From: Pegoplata infirma
Lineage: Eukaryota > Arthropoda > Insecta > Diptera > Anthomyiidae
Reading direction: 5' to 3'
Assembly (NCBI GenBank): GCA_963921195.1
Contig: OY992539.1
Coordinates: 162,384,622 to 162,448,621 of the forward strand
DNA: 64,000 nucleotides
Part shown: positions 34,027-45,314 of the stretch, piece after piece
Numbering within the stretch: position 1 is the stretch's first letter
Layout of the letters: each line of letters begins with the position of its first letter
Position numbers and translations under genes: made by a program
The notes under the pieces: model-generated
Told to the model about the DNA's origin: nothing
The model's input: the letters and a program-made list of their open reading frames with translations, nothing else
Database searches by the model: none

Positions 34027-36644
34027 TAGTCGAATAGCCTGTCCCTGCCAGGCGGAACACCAAATCACTTTTCTCAATAGTTCTAATATTTTACCAAACT
34101 TTAAAAAAAATTATGTTTGTGCTTCAAAAATTTAATGTTGCTAGATTGAGTTACGTCAATATATTTCCCAAACTGGAAAAAAATTTAATGAGTATAAAAG
34201 GTTTTATTGATAAAATTTTAGAACTAAATTTAGCACGCCCATTTCGTCTCTCCGTCTATAAACCGGATATCAAAAATCCATCGTGTGGATCTGTCCCATG
34301 GTCACTCCTATATACATGGCAATATTTATCATTTTTTTTTTTCATGAAGTGTTTTAAAATTAGTTAAAATGTTAAAAAACACAAACATTTTTCCACATAA
34401 ATTTTTCCTCATAATTCTCCGTACACAGTTTAAATATTAAATCTGACTTCATAAGGATATGATCCATTGTCAATACTTTTTGCTTTACAATTTTCAGCTT
34501 CCTTAGTCATTAGGGGTTTCAGAAATAGTTTAAATATTTAAAAACTAAATTTCGCCGTCTTCCGCCACTCCCCCTGACTTAAAGGCCGAAAATCCGGCTA
34601 CGTTACAGATTATATATACAAACTGAACAAAATTCACAACGGATTGTTTGTATTTCCGCCCTTTCACTGGATATCCAGGTCTTCAAAATTGGGTAAGATG
34701 TAAAAACATAATTTTTCCACGCCCATTTCTTCTCTTAATTCTCCGTCCCTACACAGAGAGAACAGTTTAGTTGTGCCAGCCGAATTTAGAGCCAACTGCA
34801 TAGTTTAATAACAACAACCGAAATTTTCGGTTGCCATAACCAACATTTGTTTTGAAAATTTAACTTCTGTTGGTCCAAATAAATTTCGTTAAACGCAACC
34901 GAAAATTTCAGTTGTTGTAATTAAACCATGCAGTTGGCCCTTAATTCGGCTGGCACTATTAAACTGTTTTTTCTGTGTATTCCAAAATTTTTAAATCTGA
35001 CTACTTTATGATAAGCTCCATCGTTAGTACGATACTCGTATCCACGCCCCTTTTCCCTATCAATTCTCCGTCCACAGTCCAAAAATTTTAAGTCTGACTA
35101 CTTAAGGATATGCTCCAGTGTCAGGACAATATGCTTGCAATTTTCGGCTGCGTAGGTCATTAGGGCTTTAAAGTTAGTCAAATAAAAAAAATAAAACACA
35201 ATATTGCCTTGCCCCTTTTTCCTCTCAACTCTCCATCTACATTCCAAAAATGTTAAATCGGACTACTTTAGAATATACTTCATAGTAAGGACTACATGTT
35301 AGGGATTTTCAGCTTCTGTATTTATTGGGGCTGAGCTTAAAAATACTCTTAAATGTTAAAAAAAAAAATTTTGCCAAGTCCCCTTTTTCTCGTAATTCGC
35401 CGCCCACAGGCAAAAAATCCGACTTCGTAAGAATCTGTCCCTGGTGTTTTATTATATACATGCCAATTTTAAGCTTTTAAGTCCATCAATGAGATTCAAA
35501 AGGCGCTGGATACACAAAAAATAAGAGAAACACAAACAAATAAAATATATATTCAGAAAATAGATGGAAATAAATTTACCACGCCCTTTGCCTTTCTTAT
35601 TCTCCACCCATACACTGGATATCAAAAATCCAGGCTCGTGTTGATCTTCCATATGAAACCTTCTATATACATGCTAATTCTGTGCATTTTCCGCTTCCTT
35701 TGGGGGCTTCAAAAGAAGTTAAAATGTTAAAAATCTCAATTTTGTCACTCCCCATTTTCCTTTCAATTCTCCGCCCACAGTCCAAAATTTTAAAATTTGA
35801 CTACTTCAGGATATGCTTCATCGATAGGACTATACGCTAGAAAATTTTCAGCTTCCTAAGTCATTAGAGGACTTTAAAATAAGCAAAAATGCCAATTTTC
35901 ATCTTCATATATCATTTGGGGTCTTCAAATTAAATATTAAAAAACACAATTTTGCCACGCCCCATTTTTCTCTTAATTCTCCTTCCACAGTTTAAAAAAT
36001 TGTATCCAATTACTTCAGGATATGCTTCATTGTTAGAACTAAATGCTATGCAATTTTCCGCTTCCTAAGTCATTTGGGGCTTCAAAAGAAGTAAAAATTT
36101 TAAAAAATCCCAATTTTGCCACGCCACTTTTCCCTCAATTCTCCGCCTACATTTCGAAAATTTTGAATCCGACTACTTGGGGATATGCGCCATCGTTAGG
36201 ACTATATTCTAGGAAATTTTCAGCTTCCTAAGTAATTTATTGTCTTCAAAAGAAGTAAAAATGTTGAAAAAATCTAAATTTTGCCACTCCACTTTTCCCC
36301 TCAATTCTCCGCCCACATTGCGAAAATTTTAAATCCGACTACTTGGGGATATGCGGCATCGTTAGGACTATATTCTAGGAAATTTTCAGATTCCTAAGTC
36401 ATTTGGGGGCTTTAAATTAAGCAAAAACGTAAAAAAATAGCATTTTGCCACGCCCACTTTCCCGCTTATTTCTCCGCCCACAGGAAAAAAATCGAAAATC
36501 CGGCTACGTTAGGATCTGCCCTAGGTGTTTTACTATATGCATGCCAATTTTCAGCTTTGTAGCTCATCAGTGGGCTTCAAAAAGCTCTGGATAGACAAAA
36601 AAAGAGGAACACACAAATAGGGAAATTATATATATAGATATTCC
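34027..36644. repeat. Insertion made of ~165-205-bp tandem modules
   Basis: About eleven modules share the phrases TTTTCAGCTTCCTAAGTCAT, then CACGCCCCTTTTTC, then AATTCTCCGTCCACAG, then CCGACTACTT with GGATATGC. ATTCTCCGYCC landmarks fall near 34412, 34739, 35063, 35229, 35397, 35600, 35765, 35974, 36137, 36303 and 36472. The head is CTAGTCGAATAGCCTGTCCC; the tail is AGGGAAATTATATATATAGA. Comparison with the intact 762-bp element places it in an AT-rich target, so the TSD cannot be fixed exactly. Class unknown. It carries the MITE 34752-34977. Confidence 0.75.
34752..34977. mobile_element. TA-flanked MITE, CACAGAGAGAACAG ends
   Basis: The ends CACAGAGAGAACAGTTTA and TAAACTGTTTTTTCTGTG-like are inverse. 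TA flanks both sides (34750-34751 and 34978-34979). Long inverse words follow: GCCAGCCGAATT/AATTCGGCTGGC, GCCAACTGCAT/ATGCAGTTGGC and CAACCGAAAATTTC. The 226-bp unit is a near-complete hairpin and belongs with 15569-15815. Confidence 0.85.
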
Positions 36645-36714
36645 ATTCCTAACTCATTTTTTTCAAAAATAGCGTATGGAGCAAAACAATAATAAGGTGA
36701 CGATATATGTCCAC

Positions 36715-38411
36715 TAAAGGTGTCCTAACGACTAAGGTAATTTTTCAAAATCACTTTTTAATACCTGGTAGGGTCCTAAATTGTAGTTTAGTATCTAAAA
36801 ATTAGTGAGCCAAAATTTGGGGACAATCGGATAAAAATAACTCGTGCCGAAAATGGATTCAAGTTTTGAGACACTCTTATGTGATGAAAAAACCCATTTT
36901 TTCTAGTTTTTTGAAAAATATTGGTATATGGTATTTTTTGGTAAATTTTTTGTTAAATTATATGAAAATGGTAATAAAATAAATAATAAATTCCAAAAAG
37001 CTTAAAAAAATTCAAATCGGATAAAAAATAAGCATTTTACACATATATGCCCCAGACCATTGCATGGTTTTTAAAGCCAAAATTTGAATATGTTAAAAAT
37101 TTTTAGGCAAAAAAATAAAAAAAATTAAATTTTACTTTATAATGTTATTAAATACATGTTATAGATGAAAACTAACATATATGGTAGTCTAGCTTTTTTT
37201 TTAATTTGGCGTGGGTAGTGATATAATTTCCGCGGATTTCAAAGAAAATGTGTTTTTCTATGATAATTTAGCAAATATGGAAAAAAATGTTCTGTATTGT
37301 ACTATACCAAGTGTAAAACATAAATTCTGCAAATTTTTAGAGAAATAGGGCACCTTAAACCCCTTTTCATCAAGGTGAAATGACAAATTTGGGACATTAC
37401 ATATTTCTATAATACAAGATATCTGCATATATCTGATTTTTCAAAAGTTACAAAATTTACATTTTACGCTTCGTTCCGTACAATAAAGAACAAATTTTCG
37501 CATATTTGCTAAATTATTTTGAAAAAACGCATTTTATTTGGAATCCGCGGAAATTTTATCACTACCGGCGAAAAATAAAAAAAAAAGCTTGACTACCTGC
37601 TATTTTTAATCATAAACACGTTTTCAATATGATCATACTAAAAGTAAAAATTTATTTTTTTTTATTTTTTTGCCTGAAAATTTTGAAATTCTGGCTTTAA
37701 AAACCATACAATGGTCTGGGACATGTATGCGTAAAATGTTTATTTTTTTATCCGATTTTAATTTTATTAGCCTTTTTGAAAAGGTAATTTAATACCATTT
37801 TCATATTAGCCCAGTTTTTTGCAGACCGGATTAAGATTAGGATTAATTCTATTTAGTTAAAAAATGGGTCAAATCAAGTCCAGAATTTTTTATATTTTTT
37901 TTCTGAATTTACATCCAATTAGTTAATATAAACAGGGAAAAAAATTTAGCGTTGTCCAAAATGTAAAATGGTATAAATAAATTTGAGTTAGTCCAAGGAT
38001 TTAACTAAATTTATTTTTCATTCTTTGCATTTTGGACAAAGCTTAATTTGTTTTCCTGTTTATATTTACTAATTGTATGTAATTTCAGAAAAAAATTATA
38101 AAAAAAAAATCTTGACTTGATTTGACCCATTTTTTAACTAAATAAAGTTAATCCAAATCTTAATCCGGTCTGCAAAAAACAGGGCTATTATTTTACAAAA
38201 AAATTAAGAAAATATAACAAATACCAATATCTTGCCAAAAATTAGAAAAAAAGGGTTTTTCTTTCATATAAGAATGTCCCAAAACTTCAATCCATTTTCG
38301 GCACGAGTTATTTTTAGCCAAATTTTAGCTCACTCATTTTTAGATACTAAAAAACAATTTAGGACCCTACCCGGTATAAAAAGAGGATTTTCGTTTTTAA
38401 GGACACCTCTA
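36715..38411. mobile_element. Palindromic hAT-like element
   Basis: The ends TAAAGGTGTCCTAA and TTAAGGACACCTCTA are inverse with small changes. The flanks ATGTCCAC (36707-36714) and ATGTCTAC (38412-38419) form an 8-bp duplication with one substitution. Arms of about 500-800 bp (for example GATAAAAATAACTCGTGCCG against CGGCACGAGTTATTTTTAGC) fold on each other. The right arm is interrupted by the MITE 37809-38185, and the left arm near 36960 shows the empty site. The TIR resembles that of 26114-27004 (TAGAGTGTCC). Confidence 0.8.
37809..38185. mobile_element. TA-flanked MITE, GCCC(A/T)GTTTTTTGCAGACC ends
   Basis: GCCCAGTTTTTTGCAGACCG at the left is inverted at the right as CGGTCTGCAAAAAACAGGGC, and TA lies on both sides (37807-37808 and 38186-38187). 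Inverse words CCGGATTAAGATT and AAAAATGGGTCAAATCAAG follow, so most of the 377 bp can fold. The partner arm of the host palindrome reads straight through this site. Confidence 0.8.
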
Positions 38412-39060
38412 ATGTCTACGTATGTCATATATGCCCTCATTTTACGTATATGGACATATATGTTGCAAATATGATCATATATGTATGACTGCATACAATT
38501 GCATGTATGACCATATATGCTCATATATTTACATATATGCATCCATACCGGGATAGAAAAACTTTCAGCCTCTAACTTTTTAGTTATTTGAAAAGTCTTT
38601 TATTAATAAATAGTTTTAATAATTTAAAAAAATTTCCTTCAGAAACATTTCTGAAAATTAAAGATTCAAATAAATTTCAAATTTTATGTTCGAACTTTTC
38701 AGATTCCAAAGCTGCTTTTTATACAAAAATAATTCTAAAAAAAATAATTCTAAAAATTCTTTCAATAAGTTTTATATTTGATGCATATCTCTTGTTAAAC
38801 ATTTTTTTTGGACTCTAAGGCATTCTCCAAACCTAAAAATTTTTCGAAACAAAGTTTTTTCACAGATTTTTACTTACAATTTTTTTTTATATTTTAAAAA
38901 ACAATTTTTCTTTTAGAAAAATTTTCAGATTTCCAATAAAAAATCTTTGAAAGAATTCCCATTCTTTGAAAATCTAAAAAAAAAACTCTTAAAAAAACCA
39001 TTAATATTTTTGGTAACGATAATTTCTTAAAGTCAAAACATATTTCCCCAAGAACATTTT
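38412..39060. repeat. ATATG microsatellite followed by degenerate minisatellite
   Basis: 38420-38540 is a degenerate (CATATATG)n-type microsatellite. A similar flank (GACATATATGCGTCATAT) lies left of 27035, so the nest inserted into such a tract. From about 38580 the sequence is a decayed minisatellite with TTTTCAGATTCC and AAGAACATTTTTGA words, related to the array at 28530-30620; it resumes after 41501. No gene. Confidence 0.5.
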
Positions 39061-39394
39061 TGAGGTACCTAAGACAAATAATTATATGTGCATTTTTTTA
39101 TTTTGAGTTATAGGAAAGAAAAGAAATTATTTTTTTATGTTTGGTTAATATTTTATTATGTTTATATATAAGCATTAAAATCATGAACATTTTAATTTTA
39201 TACCTTATTTTTTAAAACTGAAAATAACGAAAAAGGAAATACTTCATATATTTTCTATAGAAAATAATTATATGTGCATAGAAGAAAATTCCTATATATT
39301 CTTTTTGATTTGCAATGTAATTAAGTATTTTGTGAAAATTTGTTTTCGCCTTGTGTATTTAAACTTTTTTAAGCCTAGGAGGCATAAAACCCGC

Positions 39395-39832
39395 CAAGGT
39401 TTTTAATGTACCAATACCCCTTGTCCCCCGTTTTGTCAGTATTTAAAGTTAAAGTCCTTTAATGGTCTTGTACGGCTTTGACTTTGAAATGACCTTGACC
39501 CAAAAGATCCTAAAGAGGAATTTAATTGGGTGAAGGTCGGGACTAATGGCTGACCTCTTCAATACTGGTATGTTGTGCGCATATAGGAGGTTTTTTGTCA
39601 AACGAGTGACATGGATTTGAGCGTTATCTTGTGAGAATGTCCAATTATCTCCATACAGTTCGGTAGAAAAGTCTATTAAATGGTCCCCAACAAGTAAAAA
39701 TATATTTTTGCATTATTTTTATTGGAAACAAATCATATTCAAACCATTCCTCATGATCCAAATGCATCTTATACCATGACGGATTCAAAACTGTGCTTTC
39801 GAAAATTGCACGTTTGGCGGAAATGTGTTAAA
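39395..39832 (-). pseudogene. Tc1-like transposase, 3' part, broken copy (left arm)
   Basis: On the minus strand, fragments include FESVMV, NWTFSQDNAQIHVTRLTKNL, then IPVLKRSAISPDLHPIKFLF. In Tc1 transposases these correspond to the VMVWG block, the QDNA block with the second catalytic aspartate, and the SPDLNPIE block with the third acidic residue, here lysine. Several stops and frameshifts lie between them. It mirrors the relic at 39890-40328. Confidence 0.7.
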
Positions 39833-39889
39833 TCTCTACAAGAGAAGTGGTGACCATCAGCGCCGTCTTAATTTAACTTTTTTTCGTCT

Positions 39890-40328
39890 TATTTAGTGAT
39901 AAAAAAAGTTTAATTTGGATGGCAATGATCGTCAACACCAATATTGGAGAGATTTAAGACAGCCGCGCCAAACGTGCTATTTGCAAAATCACGGTTGCGA
40001 ATCCGTTATGGTATGGGGTGCATTTGGATGAAGAGGACGGTTCCGAATATGATTTGCCCATACTAAAAATAATGTAACAATATAATTTTACATGTTCGGG
40101 AACATTTAATACACTTTTCTTCCGAACCGTGTGGAGATAATTGGACATTACACCAAGACAACGCTCCAATACATGTAACTGATTTGACAAAAAACTTGTT
40201 TAATGCGCCCAGCATACCAGTATTGAAATGGCCAGGCATTAGTCCTGACGTAAACCTAACTAAATTCCTCCTTAGGACCCTTTCTGCCAAGGTCGTTTCA
40301 AGATCAAAGCGGTACACTACTCGTTAAG
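39890..40328 (+). pseudogene. Tc1-like transposase, 3' part, broken copy (right arm)
   Basis: On the plus strand, DKKSLIWMAMI in one phase or a K-K-F-N-L-D-G-N-D-like reading across a shift marks the first-aspartate block. HGCESVMVWGAFG, WTLHQDNAPIHVTDLTKNLF and IPVLKWPGISPDVNLTKFLL then follow. The second catalytic aspartate (QDN) is kept; the third acidic position in the SPDxNPIE block is lysine. In-frame stops separate the blocks. It is a nonfunctional relic, about 75-80% alike to the inverted copy by eye. Confidence 0.75.
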
Positions 40329-40698
40329 GACTTAAATTTGCGATATTGACGAAACGAGGGAAAAATGGTATTGGCACATTAAAAAACTTGATTGGTTTTA
40401 AGCCTCGTAGTCTAAAACAAGTATAAATATTCATTAAATATTCATATAACCTAATTATATTGTATATCAAAAAGAAAATATATGAATTATCCTTTATGCA
40501 CATATAATTATTTTCTATGAAGTATATTTTCATTCCTTATTTTCTGTATTAAAAAATAAAGTTTAACATTAATGTTTTTATGATTTTAAAGCTTACTTAA
40601 AAACATAACAAAATATCAACCAAACTTGAAAAAATATTTTGTTTTCTTTCCTATAACTCAATATAATACAGTGCACATATAATTATTTGTCTTAGGTA

Positions 40699-41501
40699 CT
40701 GCGCAATAACTCCCAAATGAAATAAGTCCCAATGAAATAATTCCCAATGAAATAAGTTCCAAGAGAAATGAATTAACTCCACACTTTAAAAAATGAAATA
40801 ACTCCCAAAGAAAAAATGAAATATGTCCCAATATTTGGGAGTTATTTAAAATCAAAATAATAACTCCCAAAAAAAAAATGAAAGAACTCCCAATGAAATA
40901 AGTGCCAAAGAAAGTGAAATAAGTTCCCATTGTTTTTTTGTAATAAAGGTTTTCTGCGTAGCCGGCCTTCGGCCGGGCTTAGGGATTACATACTCCATGC
41001 ATTAAGCCCACCCTCTCTGCAAACCACAGCTATTTTGGTTATCAGGCCTTTTTGAGGCATAACAAATTTGATAGCGTAAAGGCCTGCTACCCTAGAAAAC
41101 TTTACTTTGCGGAGAGGGTGGGTTTAATGCATGGATTTTGTAATCCCTAAGCCCGGCCGAAGGCCGGCTACGCAGAAAATCTTTTAAGCAAAAAAAAAAA
41201 AAAAAACAACTGCACAGAGGGTTATATTGTTTTCAATTAAAATGAAATAAGTTCCACCATTGATGAAATAACTTCCAATGCTTAACAAGAAATGAAATAA
41301 CTGCCAATCTATTTTTTGTTGGGGTTTTTTTCATTTGGAAGTTATTTCATAATGAAATAAATCCCAACAAAATTTGTGCAATAAGTCCCACTTCACTGGG
41401 ACTAATTTCATAATGAAATAAGTCCCTAATCGTATGTAAAATTTTTGGGAGTTGTTTCATTTTTTTTTTGGGAGTTATTTCATTTGGGAGTTATTGCGCA
41501 G
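40699..41501. mobile_element. TA-flanked palindromic element of (A)TGAAATAAGTCCCA repeats
   Basis: The ends CTGCGCAATAACTCCCAAAT and ATTTGGGAGTTATTGCGCAG are exact inverses, flanked by TA (40697-40698 and 41502-41503). The flanking sequence GTCTTAGGTA...TACCC matches the unbroken TACCTAAGAC at 39065-39074. Each half is an array of 13-17-bp units such as AATGAAATAAGTCCCA or AATAACTCCCAA. A GC-rich palindrome (40950-41190) sits in the middle. Non-coding. Confidence 0.85.
40950..41190. mobile_element. GC-rich palindrome, TTTTCTGCGTAGCCGGCC ends
   Basis: TTTTCTGCGTAGCCGGCC, then GGGCTTAGGGATTACA and CATGCATTAAGCCCACCC, are repeated inverted at 41125-41186. The ends hold a self-complementary GCCGGCCTTCGGCCGG core. 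Arms of about 80-100 bp surround a loop of about 60 bp. It is strikingly GC-rich for this window. It is probably a young MITE; the TSD is not clear. Confidence 0.75.
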
Positions 41502-41674
41502 TACCCATTTTTGAGGTTCCCAGACAAATACCAGAACATTTTTGTGATTCTGATTTTTTTTTCCTTTTCCTCTTCCTTTTTTCCTTTTTCTTTTTCTTTT
41601 TTTTTTTGAAAATTATTCTTTGAGAATATCATAATTTTAATCATTAAAGAAAATAATGACCTTGAACTAGAATG

Positions 41675-41846
41675 AAGGCTGAGTTAGGCACCCGTAACCT
41701 TAAACTAGCGTAGCGTAGAGAGTTTTTCGTTATATGAGAACAAATGAGAGCAGTTATTCTTCTTTGCAGACGTCTACGTGATTTTCTATTTGATTTTGAT
41801 CGCTACGCTACGCTAGTTTACGGTTACGGGTGCCTAACTCAGCCTT
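41675..41846. mobile_element. Small MITE, AAGGCTGAGTTAGGCACC ends
   Basis: AAGGCTGAGTTAGGCACCCG at the left is inverted at the right as CGGGTGCCTAACTCAGCCTT, extending over GTAACC and CTAGCGTAGCGTAG. The arms are about 47 bp in a 172-bp unit. TGA precedes and AA follows, so no clean TSD; a second AACTCAGCCTTAA lies just outside the right end. Confidence 0.7.
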
Positions 41847-41849
41847 AAC

Positions 41850-43700
41850 TCAGCCTTAAACCTACTCAAAATATAATATTTTAAAGGTCGAATAAAACAA
41901 TTTATATTTTTATTTTGGACCATATTATATATTCTTATTATAAAACGACTATGTATTCGAAATTTGAATATATGCTGCCACCCTAATGTCTCTGTTACGT
42001 TTTACTTGCTGCACTTTATACTTCGTTATTTTTCTCTTATTTTAAAGAGTATATCATTAAAGAGTAATCTTTAATCTCTTTGGAATCTTAAATCTCTTTG
42101 GTATAACGAAGAAATCTGTTTGCAGTGTTTGTGAAACTATTTTCCCTCAAGTAGTTAAATGTATACAGAGGTTCGTAGTGAAATACTCTCGCAGCCATTT
42201 ATGTTTCCAGAAGCCACACCTCTGTTGCTCATTACTTAGCGCAATGGGTAGGTCTTACCTCATACCAGATAATACTGAATACGACACATACATATTCGTC
42301 TGTGCTACCGATCAATTTAATATACACAAGAAGTATCCAGGCAACATAAAATGCAAGGCATGCCCTTAAGGGAGGAGGCGCTCGCTACTGGCTAGAACTC
42401 AGGCAATCGCATACAACAACCTAAAGATAAGCGCTTGTGTATGTATGTGTACTCTTTTCTTCTTCTTTGTTGTTTTTTTTTTGTTGTTGTTGTTGTTGGA
42501 AATGTGGTGCTTTACCATATTGTATTCCTAAGTAAATACAATAAAAATAAGTGTGGATGAATGTAAAATGTGTACATATTCTATATTTCTATATGGGAAC
42601 GTATGTATGGCTTAACATACACATACATGTTCACTTTCACATACATTCATACATATAGCCTTCCTTCCACCCCAGTTGAAATAACATTCATATACATACA
42701 TATAATTCTAGTTATTGTTGTTTGTTCTAAGGGATGCTTAATAATTAATATTGATTATTTTAAGCAAAATATTTATTATTTTATGCAGCAAGATAAATTA
42801 ATGATGTAAGATTTTGAATATGGGTTAGATAGATCCAAAATATGAACATGAAACTATTTAGTATTGAAAAGAATCTAAAAAAATAACAAATTTAAAGTTA
42901 AATAGAAATAGACAGACCGACAGACAAGCGCATATGTCGATGCCCTCAATTAAAATTATGCAAATACACAGCAAAAAATTTTATCAAAAAACTTTCTATT
43001 AATCAATTTGTTATAAATGAACACTATAATGACAAGCGCCAATTAAAGGGGACCTAAATTTTACAACGCTTAATATAAAACTACACAATTTGCAGTTCTC
43101 AATCGAATCACAAATAAATTTATATATAATATTTATTTGCTGTTATTTATAATAAGAAATTTTCTGATTTCACACTAAAAAAAGTATACTAAATTTAAAG
43201 CAAATTGACCTTAATTTAAGAAAAGTCGGTCTTGCGAAGGCTCCAAAGAAATAATTTGTTTCTGTAAAGAAAGTTGAAAATACACCCATTTTAAGCCACA
43301 TGAGAAATCTGTTTATTTTAGCAGACACGGTTTGATGAAAATCTGTCATGATTATTTAGGTAAAATCAGCAGAGAAATCTGCCAATACAGCAGAGAAATC
43401 GGTTAAGCCATTTTCTACAAAATTTTCTACAAAAAGAAAAGTCGGGCTTGCGGGGGGGCTCCAAAGAAATTATTTGTTTCTGTAAAGAAAGTTGAGCTCA
43501 GGCTCTAGTTATAATTTCACTCAAAATTTCTTTTCTGTCCAATCAGCAGAAAAATCTTGAGCCATATGAGTCTTTTCGCTTAAGATGGTTACACATTGTA
43601 TGGTACAAAAGACCCCAGAGGCAGGTCATGTGGAGGCTCAGGCATCTAAATTAAAACTCGAATAAAACATTATCTTATATGCGATCTTTGAGAAGATTAT
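41850..43700. other. Least repetitive stretch; no supported gene
   Basis: I see no terminal repeats from 42100 to 42950 and the composition is less extreme. A 63-codon plus frame at 42178-42369 (cysteine-containing, ending KYPGNIKCKACP) is the most protein-like non-transposon frame here, but I do not recognise it and see no clear splice sites. (TTG)n occurs at 42480-42500. 43160-43560 resembles the CAGCAGAAATCTGC-type block at 61874-62060 (shared GAAATCTG...TTTTAGCAGAC and CGGTTTG). Confidence 0.4.
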
Positions 43701-43713
43701 CTTCAAGATACTA

Positions 43714-45314
43714 CACTCAAAAAAAAAACTGTAATGTTAGCAAAAAAAGCTTGTAAACCTACAAGAAAATTTGCTGATCTTGAACCCAAAATTTTTTTGC
43801 TAAAGTTAGCAAAAATGTTTTGCCAATAATTAGTTAACTAAATTTTTTTCTCTTTGAACTTAGTTCATACACATCTGAGAACCCCATTGGGTTCGGACCC
43901 GATAGGTCCAGACCCCGATGGGCCTAGACCTAGTTGGGTTCCTTTAAAATCGTCATAGTTTTTGATCCAAAATTTGTGTCCGTTTCGCTCTACACTCAAA
44001 AAAAAAAAACCTTGTAAAGTTACCAAAAAATCTCGTGATTTTACAAGGCTATTCTCGTAAAATATGACGTAGGTAAAATTCTCGTAAAATTACGAGGATT
44101 TCCTCGTAATTTTGAATGCGCCAAAATTTGGTAAAATAACCAATTTTATTGGTAAAAATATTGGTTTAAAACCGGATAAATAAAAAAGAAAATGGTAAAC
44201 TTACAAGAAAAAATGGTAATTATGTTTAAAAAAATGGTAAATTTACAAACCAAAATGGTAAGTTTACCAAAAAAAAAAATTGTTAAACAACATAAATCCT
44301 CGAAATAAAATCATTTTTGTAAAATAACTGTTTATTTTTGTAAATTAACTAGAATCCTCGTAATAAATTTTTCAAAATATTGTCAACTTTTTTTTTTTAA
44401 TATTTTTCAATAAAAAAAATACAACAATATAAATCCTCGTATAACAAAATTTTTGTAAAATAACAGTTTTTTTTGTACAACTTTGTTGTAAAATTACAGT
44501 TTTTTTTTGTAAAATAACCTTTCAAAATGGTAGAATACAATTACGAAAATAAACTTGTAAAATTACCAATAAAACTGTAGTTCTCGTTTGAGCAAAGTAA
44601 GTACAAGATTTTTTGTTAAAAAACAAGGAAAATTGTTAAATATTGGTAGAACAGGATTACAAGGCATTTTACCAGGCGTTTTACCTGTTTATTTTTTTGA
44701 GTGTACCTTGCTTAGTTTTTGAGATACGTGATTTTAGGGGACCACCGGGGTTTTGAGAATTACAAAACTCGGTAACTTCAAAAATATTACTCGGAGAGCT
44801 TTTGATTGTTTTGAGGTCTTGTTCTACGTGATAGCTACAAAAAAGCTTTTGGACTTTTTGTTGTGTCGGCAATATTTACCGAGATATGAGCATTTTAAAA
44901 TTTTCGGGAATGCTAACTTTTTTGGATCCAAAGTTCGGACCCATTAGGGTCCACACATGTGAAGAGGACCGGCGATACTATGGAGAGCCCGAGAACAAAA
45001 AATGGCCTCCATTTTGCTTTATCTGGCTTAGTTTCCGAGATAGCGCCATTTTAAGTTTTTTTGAAAATTAAAAAAAATTTACCATTTATTTTTGTTAATA
45101 TTAGCAAAAAATCTTGTAAAAATGTTGTCAACTCAATTTCAAATCTTAGCAAAAGAAATTAGTTCAAAGTTTGTTTAAAATTGCTAATGTGCTAAATGAA
45201 GTTTACAAGAATTTTTTGCTAACATGCTAATCTCAACTAAAAATTTGCTAAAAGTTAGCTAACTAGCATTAGCAAAAAAAAATTAGTAAATCCACTAACG
45301 TATTTTTTTGAGTG
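43714..45314. mobile_element. TA-flanked CACTCAAAA element, TTAGCAAAA type
   Basis: Begins CACTCAAAAAAAAAACTG and ends TATTTTTTTGAGTG; TA flanks at 43712-43713 and 45315-45316. The terminal regions repeat TTAGCAAAAAA and AACTAAAATTTGCTA words in both orientations. Between them is a non-repetitive core (43860-43990 and 44705-45070) related to 13440-13700, and the nested element 43993-44703. Non-coding. Confidence 0.8.
43993..44703. mobile_element. TA-flanked CACTCAAAA element, GGTAAAATTACC type, nested
   Basis: Begins CACTCAAAAAAAAAAAACC and ends TATTTTTTTGAGTG; TA flanks at 43991-43992 and 44704-44705. The related repeat at 13560 reads TGCTCTGTCTTGCTTAG through this point, showing the site without insertion. 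The interior consists of AATGGTAAATTTACAA and TCCTCGTAA words. An inverted copy is 52166-56217. Confidence 0.85.

Larger units (their letters stand above)
27035..36702. mobile_element. 762-bp element, second copy, split by two large insertions
   Basis: The left part (27035-27343), middle part (33637-34026) and right part (about 36645-36702) align in order with the intact copy 3981-4742. ATAT flanks both sides (27031-27034 and 36703-36706). The interruptions are the hAT 27344-33628 and the tandem-array repeat 34027-36644. Comparison with the intact copy fixes the insertion points. Confidence 0.9.
39072..40692. mobile_element. Tc1-like foldback with two head-to-head transposase relics
   Basis: The ends AGACAAATAATTATATGTGC and the inverse GCACATATAATTATTTGTCT are flanked by TA. 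The end motif ATAATTATATGTGCA occurs twice at each terminus (about 39079 and 39265 on the left; about 40500 and 40672 on the right), an arrangement like the IR/DR termini of Tc1 relatives. The centre holds two inverted copies of the 3' part of a transposase gene meeting near 39890. It is defective. Confidence 0.75.
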
